In this document: one piece after another, positions 8,800 through 19,720 of the stretch | How the letters are laid out: each line of letters begins with the position of its first letter | How positions within the stretch are numbered: position 1 is the first letter of the stretch | Source of the DNA: an uncultured Nitratiruptor sp. | GTDB lineage: Bacteria > Campylobacterota > Campylobacteria > Campylobacterales > Nitratiruptoraceae | Assembly: GCA_913056105.1 (NCBI GenBank) | Contig: CAJXMB010000003.1 | Span: 1 to 38,655, forward strand | Reading direction: 5' to 3' | Length of the DNA: 38,655 bases | Position numbers and translations under genes: made by a program | Notes under the pieces: model-generated | What the model was told of the DNA's origin: nothing | Databases searched by the model: none | What the model saw: the letters and a program-made list of their open reading frames with translations, nothing else

Positions 8800-10635
8800 T
8801 TGGCACTTTTTGGTTTTGGAAAAAAAGATAAAAAAGAAAAAAGAGAAGAAAAAAAAAGTATAAAATTAAATAGAAGAAAATATGATAGATACTTTGTTGA
8901 AAATCTCTATGTAGATGATATTGGCAAAGTTATAGATATTTCTAAAAATGGAGCAACAATTCAAAAAGATAAAATTGATAAAATAGAGATAAAAAATATT
9001 GATATTAAATTTGAAAACTTAGAGATTCCTTCAGTTGTAAAAAGAGAGACACTAAAAGAGATTGGTGTAAATTTTGAACAAGAGATTGATGATAAAAATA
9101 TTATATTTACTCATCTTAAAAAAGTAAAAACTTATGATTTTAAAAACAAAAATGTAGATATAAAAATAGAGTTTGATAAAGATCATCAGTTAGAAAAAAA
9201 TAAAGCAGTTATAAACTTGATGTTAGAGATTGATGATCCAAATGCCTCAATTGAAAAATTTAAATCACACATAGAGGCTCTTCCTTCATTAGAAAATGCA
9301 ATTTTAAAAAAAGCAAACTCTGTAGAATCTGCAAGTAGAATAAAAATAAAAAATGTTTCAACTGCAATAACAAGAATTGGTTTTGAAGAGGTGAAAAAAA
9401 TTGTTTATGACTATATCAATACAAAAATTACATTAAAAAATAGCTCTTTTGATGGTTTTAAACATTTTGAAGCTTTTAATATTTTAAAATCATCTATTTT
9501 TAAAAAAATTTCACCTCTATTTGCTTTTAAAGATATAAGAAGTGAAGGAAGATCTCTTTTGCTTACTGATACTATTGGCATAGAGTTTTTAATAAAAGAA
9601 GATGATAGAATTAAAAAATTATACAAATCTCCAAAAGAGTTATATTCATATACTACAAGATTGTATGAAGAGAAAAATTTTCAAACAAATTTTTTAGCTC
9701 TAAATAAAAACTATTTTGTAAATAGACTAAATTTTTTCAAATATCTATATGATGGATATCTTTTGGCTCATCTAAATCTCTATCCGTATTTTGAATTTAA
9801 AGAAGATCAATCCATAATTTTGAGTAATAGAAAATTAAGATTTTCATATGTTGCATATATAACATTTTTAGCTTTAAAATATATCTTGTCAAAAGATAAA
9901 AGAAGTGGATATATCCTTTTTAATAGATTGAAAAAGTTTGGATTAAAAGATCCAATATCTTTTATCAATGAGATAATTCAAGAGACAAATAACCAGCTAA
10001 AACATATTGGAATTGATGATAGAGTCTCTTTAGTTTCTATTCCTTCATTTAGAGTTTCAATAAGTAGCTATAGCAAAGGAAAAAGTTTTATACATTTAAT
10101 GAACAAAATAGATGAAGTTTCAAAAGAGAAAGCAAAAAGAGTTGCATTAAGAGGCAAAGACTCTTTTGCAACAATGAAAATAGTTGATGATTTGATAAAC
10201 TCTTTAGAGTTTGATTTTTATGATATGCCTTTTTGTGTTATTCCAATTAAAAATTTAGCAGATGATGAGTTAACTCTTGATATGTTCAATGGATTTGATT
10301 TGATAATTTTCAAAGATATAGAAAAGCTTCCAAAAAATCTTTTTAAAGATTTTCAAAAACTTTGGAGAGATTTTGAAGGAAAAATTTTTGTTACATATAC
10401 TACAGACTCAATGATTGATTTTAATAATAAAGAGCTCTATCTATTGATTAGAGATTATATAGTAGATATTCCGTCTCTTTTTGAAAATAAAAAGCTATAT
10501 AAAGTTTTAGTAGAAAACTCTTGTAAAGATATAAATGAGACTTTTGACAAAAATATTTGTGATAGTGCTGAATTTGAGAATGAAATTTATACTTTGGATT
10601 CTATATATAAAAAATCTATAGATAGATTAGATTAG
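8800..10635 (+). CDS. PilZ-HDOD domain protein with C-terminal degenerate NtrC/AAA+-like region
   Basis: PilZ signature RKYDR...DISKNGA; HDOD-like segment (LMLEIDDPNASIEKFKSHIEALPSLENAILKKANS...); C-terminus resembles Walker B/sensor I of sigma54 activators. TTG start with GGAG upstream. Confidence 0.72.
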   Translation: MALFGFGKKDKKEKREEKKSIKLNRRKYDRYFVENLYVDDIGKVIDISKNGATIQKDKIDKIEIKNIDIKFENLEIPSVVKRETLKEIGVNFEQEIDDKNIIFTHLKKVKTYDFKNKNVDIKIEFDKDHQLEKNKAVINLMLEIDDPNASIEKFKSHIEALPSLENAILKKANSVESASRIKIKNVSTAITRIGFEEVKKIVYDYINTKITLKNSSFDGFKHFEAFNILKSSIFKKISPLFAFKDIRSEGRSLLLTDTIGIEFLIKEDDRIKKLYKSPKELYSYTTRLYEEKNFQTNFLALNKNYFVNRLNFFKYLYDGYLLAHLNLYPYFEFKEDQSIILSNRKLRFSYVAYITFLALKYILSKDKRSGYILFNRLKKFGLKDPISFINEIIQETNNQLKHIGIDDRVSLVSIPSFRVSISSYSKGKSFIHLMNKIDEVSKEKAKRVALRGKDSFATMKIVDDLINSLEFDFYDMPFCVIPIKNLADDELTLDMFNGFDLIIFKDIEKLPKNLFKDFQKLWRDFEGKIFVTYTTDSMIDFNNKELYLLIRDYIVDIPSLFENKKLYKVLVENSCKDINETFDKNICDSAEFENEIYTLDSIYKKSIDRLD

Positions 10636-10660
10636 GTAAGCTCAAAAAGAGCTTACTTTT
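10636..10660 (+). terminator. Rho-independent-type terminator of the 4970-10635 operon
   Basis: Perfect 8-bp stem GTAAGCTC-AAAAA-GAGCTTAC followed by TTTT, directly after the 10633-10635 stop. The stem includes the rpsR stop codon on the opposite strand. Confidence 0.8.
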
Positions 10661-10931
10661 GAAAAAGAGGTTTTAATTCATCAAATGGATTTGCTACAAC
10701 ATTTTTTCTATCAACGATATATGGAACGATAGCAGCATGTCTTGCTCTTTTGATAGCCTCTTCAACCATCTCTTGATGTTTTTTACAATTTCCTGTAAGA
10801 CGTCTAGGCATAATTTTATATCTCTCACTCAAAGAGTGCTTTATTAGTTCAACATCTTTATAATCTATAAAATTAACTTTTGCTTCGCAATATTTGCAAT
10901 ATCTTTTTTTAAATCTTCTTTTATCAGCCAT
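10653..10931 (-). CDS. rpsR: 30S ribosomal protein S18 (Cys-containing form)
   Basis: [30 protein letters not shown]...[13 protein letters not shown]; CxxC and CxxH motifs. Confidence 0.97.
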   Translation of the reverse strand: MADKRRFKKRYCKYCEAKVNFIDYKDVELIKHSLSERYKIMPRRLTGNCKKHQEMVEEAIKRARHAAIVPYIVDRKNVVANPFDELKPLFQK

Positions 10932-10944
10932 ATTTTTCTCCTAA

Positions 10945-11409
10945 TTAGAATGGTATTTCATCATCTTCTATATCTATTTCTGGAATCTCTTGTTTTGTTT
11001 GAGTCTTTTGCATACTCTTTTCTTGATTATATGTTGGACTAGTATAGTTTGAGCTCTTTGTATCCATATTTTGAGAAGCACTATCTCTACTGCCTATCAT
11101 TTGTAAATTATCTACTGCAACAGAGTGTTTGCTTCTCTTTTGACCAGTCTTATCAGTCCACTGCTCATATACAAGCCTTCCCTCTACAAGAACTTGCCTT
11201 CCTTTTGAAAGGTATTGATTAGCAATTTCTGCAGCTCTTCCAAAAAGAGTTATATCTATAAAACAGGTCTCCTCTTTTTGTTCCCCTGATTGTGTTTTAT
11301 ATTTCCTATTTGTAGCTATTGCAGTTTTTGCGATAGCTAAACCATTTTGAGTGTATCTTAGTTCAATATCTCTTGTTAATCTGCCAAGCAGAACAACTCT
11401 ATTATACAT
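10945..11409 (-). CDS. ssb: Single-stranded DNA-binding protein
   Basis: OB-fold N-terminus MYNRVVLLGRLTRDIELRYT; acidic C-terminal tip EIDIEDDEIPF. Confidence 0.97.
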   Translation of the reverse strand: MYNRVVLLGRLTRDIELRYTQNGLAIAKTAIATNRKYKTQSGEQKEETCFIDITLFGRAAEIANQYLSKGRQVLVEGRLVYEQWTDKTGQKRSKHSVAVDNLQMIGSRDSASQNMDTKSSNYTSPTYNQEKSMQKTQTKQEIPEIDIEDDEIPF

Positions 11410-11418
11410 AACTGTTTC

Positions 11419-11766
11419 CTATTCTTGTACTGCTTTATTTGCCCTTTGAACCATTTTTTCCCAAGCAGTTATATCTTTTTTGGTTTCATATTTGATTGTT
11501 AAAAATCTTATAATATCTTCAGTGATTCTATAAATTCTCTCAAGCTCTTTTACACCTTCGCTTGTTCCTTCAAAATAGATTACATAGTAATCGCCTCTTT
11601 CGAACTTTTGGATAGGGTAAGCTAACTTTCTTACACCAAAATGTTCATATCCAGCAATTTTGCCACCATTTTTTTCTATAACTTCTTTGATGAAGTTAAA
11701 TCTCTCTTGCCTCTCTTCATCTGTGAGAGTTGGCTTTAACACAAAAAGTGTCTCATAATGTTTCAT
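11419..11766 (-). CDS. rpsF: 30S ribosomal protein S6
   Basis: [33 protein letters not shown]. Confidence 0.97.
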   Translation of the reverse strand: MKHYETLFVLKPTLTDEERQERFNFIKEVIEKNGGKIAGYEHFGVRKLAYPIQKFERGDYYVIYFEGTSEGVKELERIYRITEDIIRFLTIKYETKKDITAWEKMVQRANKAVQE

Positions 11767-11789
11767 CTGTTCTCCTTTTGGCTATATAT

Positions 11790-11804
11790 CCGACTTTTTG
11801 TCGG
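11790..11804 (-). promoter_or_regulatory. Hairpin in the rpsF 5' leader; possible S6:S18 mRNA leader element or holA terminator
   Basis: CCGAC-AAAAA-GTCGG on the minus strand between the holA stop (11832) and rpsF start (11766); flanking CCTT and AAGG(AG) can pair around it. Confidence 0.4.
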
Positions 11805-11831
11805 CAAGGTCTAAAATAGGGGACAATTTTA

Positions 11832-12806
11832 TCATAATAAAGCTTGAATTTTTATTAATCTTGAAAAAAGAAGAGCTTTTTTGTCAATATTGGAGATAGT
11901 TTTTAGTTTCAACTCACTATCTTGTAAAACTTTAAAAATTTCTAAAAAATTTTTTTGTTTTAATTTTATGGCTAAAGATACTCTCTCTTTTTCAATTGAT
12001 GGCGGCAGTTTATATCCTAAAACCTCTTTTGAGTTGAAATTCCCATTTATTTTTATATATGAGTGAAATAAAAATAGTTGCCTTAAAAAGTTTTCTAAAC
12101 CTAAAATAACTCTTGTCTCATTTATCTCTTCATCTTCAATCTGTTTTAATATCTTTAAGATTGGTTTTTTATTTAATAAACCTACATAAAACTTTTCTAA
12201 ATTTAAACTATTTAGTGGATAGATTAACCTATCTATATCCTCTTTATTGATATTTTTATTAACTATTGATATCTTTTCAAGCTCATTTATAGCCATCTTT
12301 ATATTTAGATCCAATGATAGCAACAGATGATTTATACTATACTCATCAATATGAATATCTCTTTTTTTAGCAAACTCTTTTACTATATTTGTGGCTTCAT
12401 ATAGATTTGGCTTAAAAAATCTAACAAAATCTGCTTTTTTCTTTTTACTGAATGATTTTGTTATATTTTTTGCACTATTTGAGTATAACTCATAGATAAA
12501 AAAACTATTTTGATTCTTATTGCAAATATCTATTAAGCTATCTAACTCTTTTTTTGATAAATTTTTATCATGTTTTATAATTAGAAGATTGATATCTCCA
12601 AAAAGAGATGACTCTTGAAGATAGCTTTTAGCCTCTTTAAAATCATACTCATCAAAATATAAAATCAGTCTATTTTCTTTGTTTGGTGAGACAATATTAG
12701 CAATCTTTTTTGAATAGCTCTCTATAAAATATGGCTCCTCTCCATAAAGTAGAATTGATTTTAAATTGTAGTTTGGCAAAAGCTTATCTAAAGCACTTTT
12801 ATACAT
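11832..12806 (-). CDS. holA: DNA polymerase III delta subunit
   Basis: 324 aa HolA-like (ILLYGEEPYFIESYSKKI; NLLIIKHDKNL); adjacent to rnr. Confidence 0.85.
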   Translation of the reverse strand: MYKSALDKLLPNYNLKSILLYGEEPYFIESYSKKIANIVSPNKENRLILYFDEYDFKEAKSYLQESSLFGDINLLIIKHDKNLSKKELDSLIDICNKNQNSFFIYELYSNSAKNITKSFSKKKKADFVRFFKPNLYEATNIVKEFAKKRDIHIDEYSINHLLLSLDLNIKMAINELEKISIVNKNINKEDIDRLIYPLNSLNLEKFYVGLLNKKPILKILKQIEDEEINETRVILGLENFLRQLFLFHSYIKINGNFNSKEVLGYKLPPSIEKERVSLAIKLKQKNFLEIFKVLQDSELKLKTISNIDKKALLFSRLIKIQALL

Positions 12807-14736
12807 CTTCTTTAACTCTTCTTATAATCTTTGCTACTATTTTTGTTGTTGCAATATCTACTTCAACTATCTTTATATAGATTTTATCAAATAGCTCAAC
12901 TTCTGCTCTTGGCAAGAAAACTCTTGCTCCTATAATCTCATCTTCAATAACTGCAATAGGCGTGGATGTAGGATCAGTAACAATTGCAAAAAACTCTCTA
13001 TCTATATTCTCTTTTGCCCATCTTGCAAACTTCCTATCCATAAAATCCCACTCAACTTTTGTGGCCTCTCTTTCTAATTCACTTATTTTAACTGTTAAGG
13101 CTTCTATATTTCTTAAGATGTACTCCATCTTTCTTTTTTCTTTTTTTAGTATAGTTTTTAGAAGTCTATGAAGTGTTAAATCTGAATATCTTCTAATAGG
13201 AGAGGTAAAGTGAGTGTAAGCTTCAAATCCCAAACCAAAATGTCCTATATTTTTTGCACTATAGGCTGCTTGTTTTTGAGTTCTAATTAGAAGTTTATCA
13301 ACATACTGTTTTAGATTTTTATTCTCAGCTTCTTTTTGGATATTTAGAAATAGGGAGTGGATAGTTTTAAACTCTTTTGTAAATATTCCAATAGTTGCTA
13401 ACTCATTTAAAAGCTCTTCAATCTTTTCTAAACTTGGCTCTTCATGAACTCTAAAAATCCCATAATCAAACATTTTAGCTGCAGCTCTGTTTGCTAATAG
13501 CATACAATCTTCTATAAGTTGATGAGATGGGGTCTCATTTTCTATGTAAGTAGCTACTAAATTTTGGTTTTTATTAAGCTCCATTCTAATTTCTGGATTT
13601 GAAAACTCATACCCTTTTTGAAGCCTTTTTTCTCTTAGTTTTAAAGTTATTTTAGATAGAGGCAGAAGATAGTCTAAAATCTCTCTATCAATCTCATCAA
13701 TATTTTTAAACTCCCCTTTTAAAAACTCATCAACTCTATCATAACTATATTTTTTTCTTGATTTTATAATTGCTTCAAAAAACTCCTCTCTTTTTGGCTC
13801 TAAATTTTCATCCAACTCAATCTTACAAACAAAAGAGAGTCTTAAAACATCTGGTTTTAGTGAGCATATCCCTTCACTCAAAGCTCTTGGAAGCATCGGA
13901 ATAGATTTATGTGGAAAATATATGGAAAATCCTCTCTCTCTTGCCTCTTTATCAATAGGTCCATCTACTGATACATACTCACTAACATCTGCAATTGCAA
14001 CATAGAGATGGTTTTTTTCTTTATCAAAATATATTGCATCATCATAATCTTTTGCTGTTGCTGGGTCTATTGTGCAAAAAGGAAGATTGCTTAAATCAAC
14101 TCTATTTGGATATAAAGATGGCTCAATATAGTCTGGATATGCTTTTGCTTCTAAATTTGCCTCAGGCGAAAACTCCTCTTTTTTGTTAAATAGAGCCAAA
14201 GAGATTTTTTCGTCAACTTTAGGGTCATCTAAAACTCCTAAAATTTCTGAAATGATTTCATTCTCATTATCAATTTTTGCAACAGTTTTATCAGGAAGCT
14301 TTTTTAGCGATCTTTTTGAAGCTTTTACACTTAAAGGAAGAGATGTTTTGATATTTAGAAATTGAAGCTTTTTTTCATCAAAGACTCCAACGCTAAATTT
14401 AAAAGCTTTTTGAACAATAAAGACAACTTTAGCTGATGGTCTCTTTCTTGATTTAAAAATTCTTTTTGCAATTACCAAATCACCTTTTGTTGCACCATTT
14501 AGATTTTGAGGCTCAATCAAAAGATCTTTAGCTTTTATTCCAATTTGCTCTAAAAAACCGGTCCCATTTTTAGCAATATCAATCTTTCCAACTCTATATT
14601 TAGAGCTAATTTTTAAAACTTTTCCATTCTCTTTTACAATTTTTAACTTTTTTAGCTCATCAATTAGTGGTAAATCATCTCTTTTTATATCTTTTTTTAA
14701 AACTCCTCTTAAGAGTTTTATCATTAACTCTTTCAT
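12799..14736 (-). CDS. rnr: Ribonuclease R / RNB family exoribonuclease
   Basis: RNB catalytic motif CTIDPATAKDYDDAIYF; HFTSPIRRYSDLTLHRLL. Confidence 0.95.
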   Translation of the reverse strand: MKELMIKLLRGVLKKDIKRDDLPLIDELKKLKIVKENGKVLKISSKYRVGKIDIAKNGTGFLEQIGIKAKDLLIEPQNLNGATKGDLVIAKRIFKSRKRPSAKVVFIVQKAFKFSVGVFDEKKLQFLNIKTSLPLSVKASKRSLKKLPDKTVAKIDNENEIISEILGVLDDPKVDEKISLALFNKKEEFSPEANLEAKAYPDYIEPSLYPNRVDLSNLPFCTIDPATAKDYDDAIYFDKEKNHLYVAIADVSEYVSVDGPIDKEARERGFSIYFPHKSIPMLPRALSEGICSLKPDVLRLSFVCKIELDENLEPKREEFFEAIIKSRKKYSYDRVDEFLKGEFKNIDEIDREILDYLLPLSKITLKLREKRLQKGYEFSNPEIRMELNKNQNLVATYIENETPSHQLIEDCMLLANRAAAKMFDYGIFRVHEEPSLEKIEELLNELATIGIFTKEFKTIHSLFLNIQKEAENKNLKQYVDKLLIRTQKQAAYSAKNIGHFGLGFEAYTHFTSPIRRYSDLTLHRLLKTILKKEKRKMEYILRNIEALTVKISELEREATKVEWDFMDRKFARWAKENIDREFFAIVTDPTSTPIAVIEDEIIGARVFLPRAEVELFDKIYIKIVEVDIATTKIVAKIIRRVKEDV

Positions 14737-15856
<1,120 letters not shown>

Positions 15857-15858
<2 letters not shown>

Positions 15859-15879
15859 CAAAGAGTTTTTCTCTTTGTT
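15857..15879 (+). terminator. Hairpin at the 3' end of ilvC
   Basis: Perfect 9-bp stem AACAAAGAG-TTTTT-CTCTTTGTT beginning within the ilvC stop codon; only a weak T-tract follows. Confidence 0.55.
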
Positions 15880-15888
15880 TGAAAGATT

Positions 15889-16851
15889 TTGGTGACAAAA
15901 AGAAAAAAAAGAACAACAAGAAGGTCTAAAAAAAAGAGTTTTCCTTATGTAAAGATCCTCTTAATTTTATCACTTATAGTTTTAATTTCGGGAGTTTTTA
16001 GCTACTTTTTTTATAAAAAAGGCTATGATGATGGCTACAATAGAGCCTCTTTAATAGCTAAACAAAAAATAGATATTATAAATAGAGAAAAAAGCATAAT
16101 TCTATCTGAAATTGAAGATTATAAAAATAGCTTAAAAAATATAGAAAAGAAAGATTTAATAAAAAAAGAGAATCCTAAAAAAGAGATATCAAAGAAAAAA
16201 ACTACTTTTAAAAAACCAAAGCTTGCAATTATTATAGATGATGTATCTTTTGGATATCAAGTAAGAGAGTTAAAAAATCTTCATATTCCAATAACACTAT
16301 CTTTTTTTCCACCAACAAAGAGACACCCAAATACTCCAAAATATGCAAAAGAGTTTAAGATCTATATGGTCCATTTGCCGCTTGAAGCTAAACATTTTAA
16401 ACATCCCGAAGAAAACACTCTACTTGTATCATCAACAAAAGAGGAGATTGAAAAAAGAGTAAAAAATATTTTAAAATGGTTTCCAAATGTAAAATATATT
16501 AATAATCATACAGGAAGTACTTTTACATCAAATAAAGATGCTATGGAAAAATTGATAGAGGTTTTAAATAGATACAATATTCAATTTATTGATAGTAGAA
16601 CAGTTGCTACTACAAAAGTTAAGGAGGTAGAAGAAGAGTTTGGCAATAGATATATTTCAAAAGATATATTTTTAGATAATAAACAAGATATTGACTATAT
16701 TAAAAATCAGCTAAAAAAAGCTATATATTTAGCAAAAAAGAGAGGATATGCCATAGCAATTGGTCATCCCCATCCAAAAACGATAGAAGCTTTAAAAGAG
16801 TCTAAGGATATTTTAAAGAGAGTTAAGTTAGTATATATAAATCAGATTTAA
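15889..16851 (+). CDS. Divergent polysaccharide deacetylase family membrane-anchored protein
   Basis: N-terminal TM; PKLAIIIDDVSFG, ITLSFFPPTKRHPNTPKYAKEF, VHLPLEAK, NNHTGSTFTSNKDAM, IAIGHPHPKTIEAL. TTG start (alternative GTG at 15892). Confidence 0.88.
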   Translation: MVTKRKKRTTRRSKKKSFPYVKILLILSLIVLISGVFSYFFYKKGYDDGYNRASLIAKQKIDIINREKSIILSEIEDYKNSLKNIEKKDLIKKENPKKEISKKKTTFKKPKLAIIIDDVSFGYQVRELKNLHIPITLSFFPPTKRHPNTPKYAKEFKIYMVHLPLEAKHFKHPEENTLLVSSTKEEIEKRVKNILKWFPNVKYINNHTGSTFTSNKDAMEKLIEVLNRYNIQFIDSRTVATTKVKEVEEEFGNRYISKDIFLDNKQDIDYIKNQLKKAIYLAKKRGYAIAIGHPHPKTIEALKESKDILKRVKLVYINQI

Positions 16852-16860
16852 GGCTTAGTT

Positions 16861-18189
16861 ATGAGAAAGATATGGATTGCTTTTGGTATATCTATAGTAG
16901 TTTTTTTAATAAGTCTAAATTTATTCAATATAACTCAAGCAAAACTGCTTGGTGTAATTACTTTTTTAATCACTCTTTGGAGCAATGAAGCTCTTCCATT
17001 GGGTGTGGTATCGCTTTTGCCGCTTATACTTTTTCCTTCATTTAATATTGTAGATTTAAAAACAGTTGCTCCAAACTACTCTAAGTCAATCATATTTTTG
17101 TTTATTGGTGGTTTTTTGCTTGCTATTGCTATGCAAAAAACCAAGCTTCATAAAGTTATTGCTAATAAGCTTTTAAGAGTTTTTCCAACTACTCCAAGAG
17201 GTATAATCTACTCATTAGCTATAACTACTGCTTTGCTAAGTATGGTTTTATCAAATACAACCACAACTCTAATGATGATGCCAATAGCAATGTTTTTAAC
17301 TACAAATAACAGATTAAAGGTTAGATTTTTGTTGGCAACTGCCTATGGAGCAAGTATAGGAGGGATTTTTACACCTATTGGAACACCGCCAAATCTTATA
17401 CTTTTAGGCTTTTTAGAAGATATGCATATAAAATCTCCTACATTTTTAGAGTGGATGATGTTAACTTTTCCGGTTGTTTTTTCCATGCTTTTAATTATCC
17501 CATATATACTCTCTTTTGGTCTTCAAAATGAAGTTTTAAAAAATAGTCTGACTAAAGAGAGTGTTTTAACAAAAGAGCAAAAGAGACTATCTATAATACT
17601 CATATCTCTTATTATCTTACTTATTATAAACTCTCCAATCAAGCCATTTTATAATGGGCTTGGATTAAATGAGAAGATAATTTTGCTATCTTTTGGACTT
17701 TTGCCATTTTTGTTTAATATATTAAAATGGGAAGATTTTAAAGATGTACCTATGGAGATAGTCTTTTTGTTTGGTGCAGGATTTAGCATAGCTACAGCAT
17801 TTATCAAAACTGGACTTGCTTCATCTTTGGCTTCATATTTTGAATATTTTAGTAGTTTTTCACCATTTATTATTCTCTTTTTGGTTGCTCTTTTTGTATC
17901 ATTTGCTACAGAGATTACAAGCAATACCGCATTAACATCAATAGCTATTCCTATTTTTTATGAGTTTGCAAAAGATAGTTCACTAAATCCTGAGATTATC
18001 CTTTTTGTAACTACAATTGCAGCAAGCTATGCATTTATGCTTCCTATTGCTACGCCACCAAATGCTATTGTTATGTCAAGTAAGATCATAAAAATAAAAG
18101 AGATGGCAAAATTTGGCTTTTTGATTGATATAATAGGTGTGATTGTTGTCTCAATAGTTGCAATCCTTTTTTGGAAGAGCTATTTTTGA
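16861..18189 (+). CDS. SLC13/DASS family sodium:dicarboxylate/sulfate-type transporter
   Basis: Multi-TM protein with two SNT motifs (SNTTTT, SNTALT) and two GTPPN/ATPPN motifs. Confidence 0.9.
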   Translation: MRKIWIAFGISIVVFLISLNLFNITQAKLLGVITFLITLWSNEALPLGVVSLLPLILFPSFNIVDLKTVAPNYSKSIIFLFIGGFLLAIAMQKTKLHKVIANKLLRVFPTTPRGIIYSLAITTALLSMVLSNTTTTLMMMPIAMFLTTNNRLKVRFLLATAYGASIGGIFTPIGTPPNLILLGFLEDMHIKSPTFLEWMMLTFPVVFSMLLIIPYILSFGLQNEVLKNSLTKESVLTKEQKRLSIILISLIILLIINSPIKPFYNGLGLNEKIILLSFGLLPFLFNILKWEDFKDVPMEIVFLFGAGFSIATAFIKTGLASSLASYFEYFSSFSPFIILFLVALFVSFATEITSNTALTSIAIPIFYEFAKDSSLNPEIILFVTTIAASYAFMLPIATPPNAIVMSSKIIKIKEMAKFGFLIDIIGVIVVSIVAILFWKSYF

Positions 18190-18974
18190 TGAATTTTATA
18201 AATCCAAAAGATATAAAGGAGCTAAAGAATCTATCTTTTAAAAAAATCTATTATAGTGGAGATTTATCGCTGCTAAATAGGCCAAAAATCTCAATTGTTG
18301 GCTCAAGAAGACCATCAAGTTATGTAAAAAATTTTACTTTTAAAATAGCAAATATGCTATCTCAAAGAGGATATGTCATAGTAAGTGGCGCAGCAATGGG
18401 AGTTGATGCTATAGCCCATAGAGGAGCAGGGGAGAGTAATACTATTGCAGTTATGCCTGGTGGTGTCGATATAAAATATCCAAAGGTAAATAAAAATCTT
18501 ATTGAAAAGATTGAAAAAGAGGCTCTTTTGATAAGCCCTTTTGAAAATGGATTTAAACCTACAAGATGGAGTTTTGTGGTTAGAAATGAGGTAGTGGTGC
18601 TTTTAGGAGAAGTTTTAATTATTACTGAAGCTAATTTAAATAGTGGCTCTTTAAGAAGTGCAGAGTTTGCTTTAAAACATAATAAAGAGATTTTTGTTTT
18701 GCCTCATAGAGCTAATGAGAGTTTAGGGACAAACTATCTTTTGAAAAACACTTTAGCTAAACCAATCTATGATATAGAAGAGTTTTGCAATAGATTTAAA
18801 AAATATGCAGATAAAGTAGATGATCCATTTATAGAGTATCTAAAAAGCTCTCCACTATATGAAGATGCTATAAAAAAGTATAAAGATAGAATTTTTGAAG
18901 CTGAACTATTAGGAGAGATTGAGATAATTGACGGAAGAGTTGTTTATAAAAATTTGGCAACTAAAGGTGCATGA
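18189..18974 (+). CDS. dprA: DNA processing protein DprA
   Basis: ISIVGSRRPSSYV, VIVSGAAMGVDAIAHRGA, VMPGGVDIKYPKVN. Start set to the ATG in TGATG overlap with the upstream stop; the ORF track starts at 18171. Confidence 0.92.
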   Translation: MNFINPKDIKELKNLSFKKIYYSGDLSLLNRPKISIVGSRRPSSYVKNFTFKIANMLSQRGYVIVSGAAMGVDAIAHRGAGESNTIAVMPGGVDIKYPKVNKNLIEKIEKEALLISPFENGFKPTRWSFVVRNEVVVLLGEVLIITEANLNSGSLRSAEFALKHNKEIFVLPHRANESLGTNYLLKNTLAKPIYDIEEFCNRFKKYADKVDDPFIEYLKSSPLYEDAIKKYKDRIFEAELLGEIEIIDGRVVYKNLATKGA

Positions 18975-19720
18975 TCGCTTGGGATTGGTTTTCTCCTCTT
19001 TCTTGTCCAAAGGTCTATATCTATGCTTTTTGCTTTTTTAAAAAGAGTGGGAGAGGTTAGTATGTAATCTATTCTCATTCCCATATTTTTCCAAAAAGCT
19101 CCATTTTTATAATCCCACCAAGTAAATCCACTTTTCTTTGGATGAACACTTCTATATAGATCAATAAGTCCAATTTTCAAAAAATCTTCAAATTTTTCTC
19201 TCTCATCATCCATAAAACCAATAGAGCCTCTAAGAAGTTCACTATCCCAAACATCTATATTCTCTCTTGCTATATTCATATCTCCAACAACAGCTAAATC
19301 ATCTTTTTCTAAATCAAAGTTTTTTTGAATATACTCTTTTAAAAAATTGAAAAATTCTAATTTAAATATATGCCTTTCGCCCTCTAAACTTCCACGAGGA
19401 GCATAAACATTTAAAATATTTTTATCTTTGATTTTAGCTTGAATAAATCTTTTCTCTTTATCAAACTTCTCATCACCAAATCCCTTTTTCACCTTATCAA
19501 AACCAAATTTAGATAGAATCGCTACTCCATTGTAAGCTTTTTGTCCAAAAACCACGCATTCATATCCAATTGCTTCAAAATCTTTATATGGAAAATCTTT
19601 ATCTTCACATTTAATCTCTTGAAGGCAAAGAATTTCTAAATCTATTTTTTCAGTTAACCATTTAATAATCAAATCTTTTCTTGCTCTAATAGAGTTTACA
19701 TTAAATGTTGCTATTTTCAC
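18944..19720 (-). CDS. xth: Exodeoxyribonuclease III / AP endonuclease
   Basis: MKIATFNVNSIRARKD, LCLQEIKC, GDMNIAREN, DYILTSPTL, IPSDHAPLVAKF. Confidence 0.95.
   Translation of the reverse strand: MKIATFNVNSIRARKDLIIKWLTEKIDLEILCLQEIKCEDKDFPYKDFEAIGYECVVFGQKAYNGVAILSKFGFDKVKKGFGDEKFDKEKRFIQAKIKDKNILNVYAPRGSLEGERHIFKLEFFNFLKEYIQKNFDLEKDDLAVVGDMNIARENIDVWDSELLRGSIGFMDDEREKFEDFLKIGLIDLYRSVHPKKSGFTWWDYKNGAFWKNMGMRIDYILTSPTLFKKAKSIDIDLWTRKRRKPIPSDHAPLVAKFL

Noticed and set aside
17649-17924. 91-aa minus-strand ORF over the DASS transporter
   Set aside because: Antisense to a strongly supported membrane protein; no RBS or conserved motif seen.
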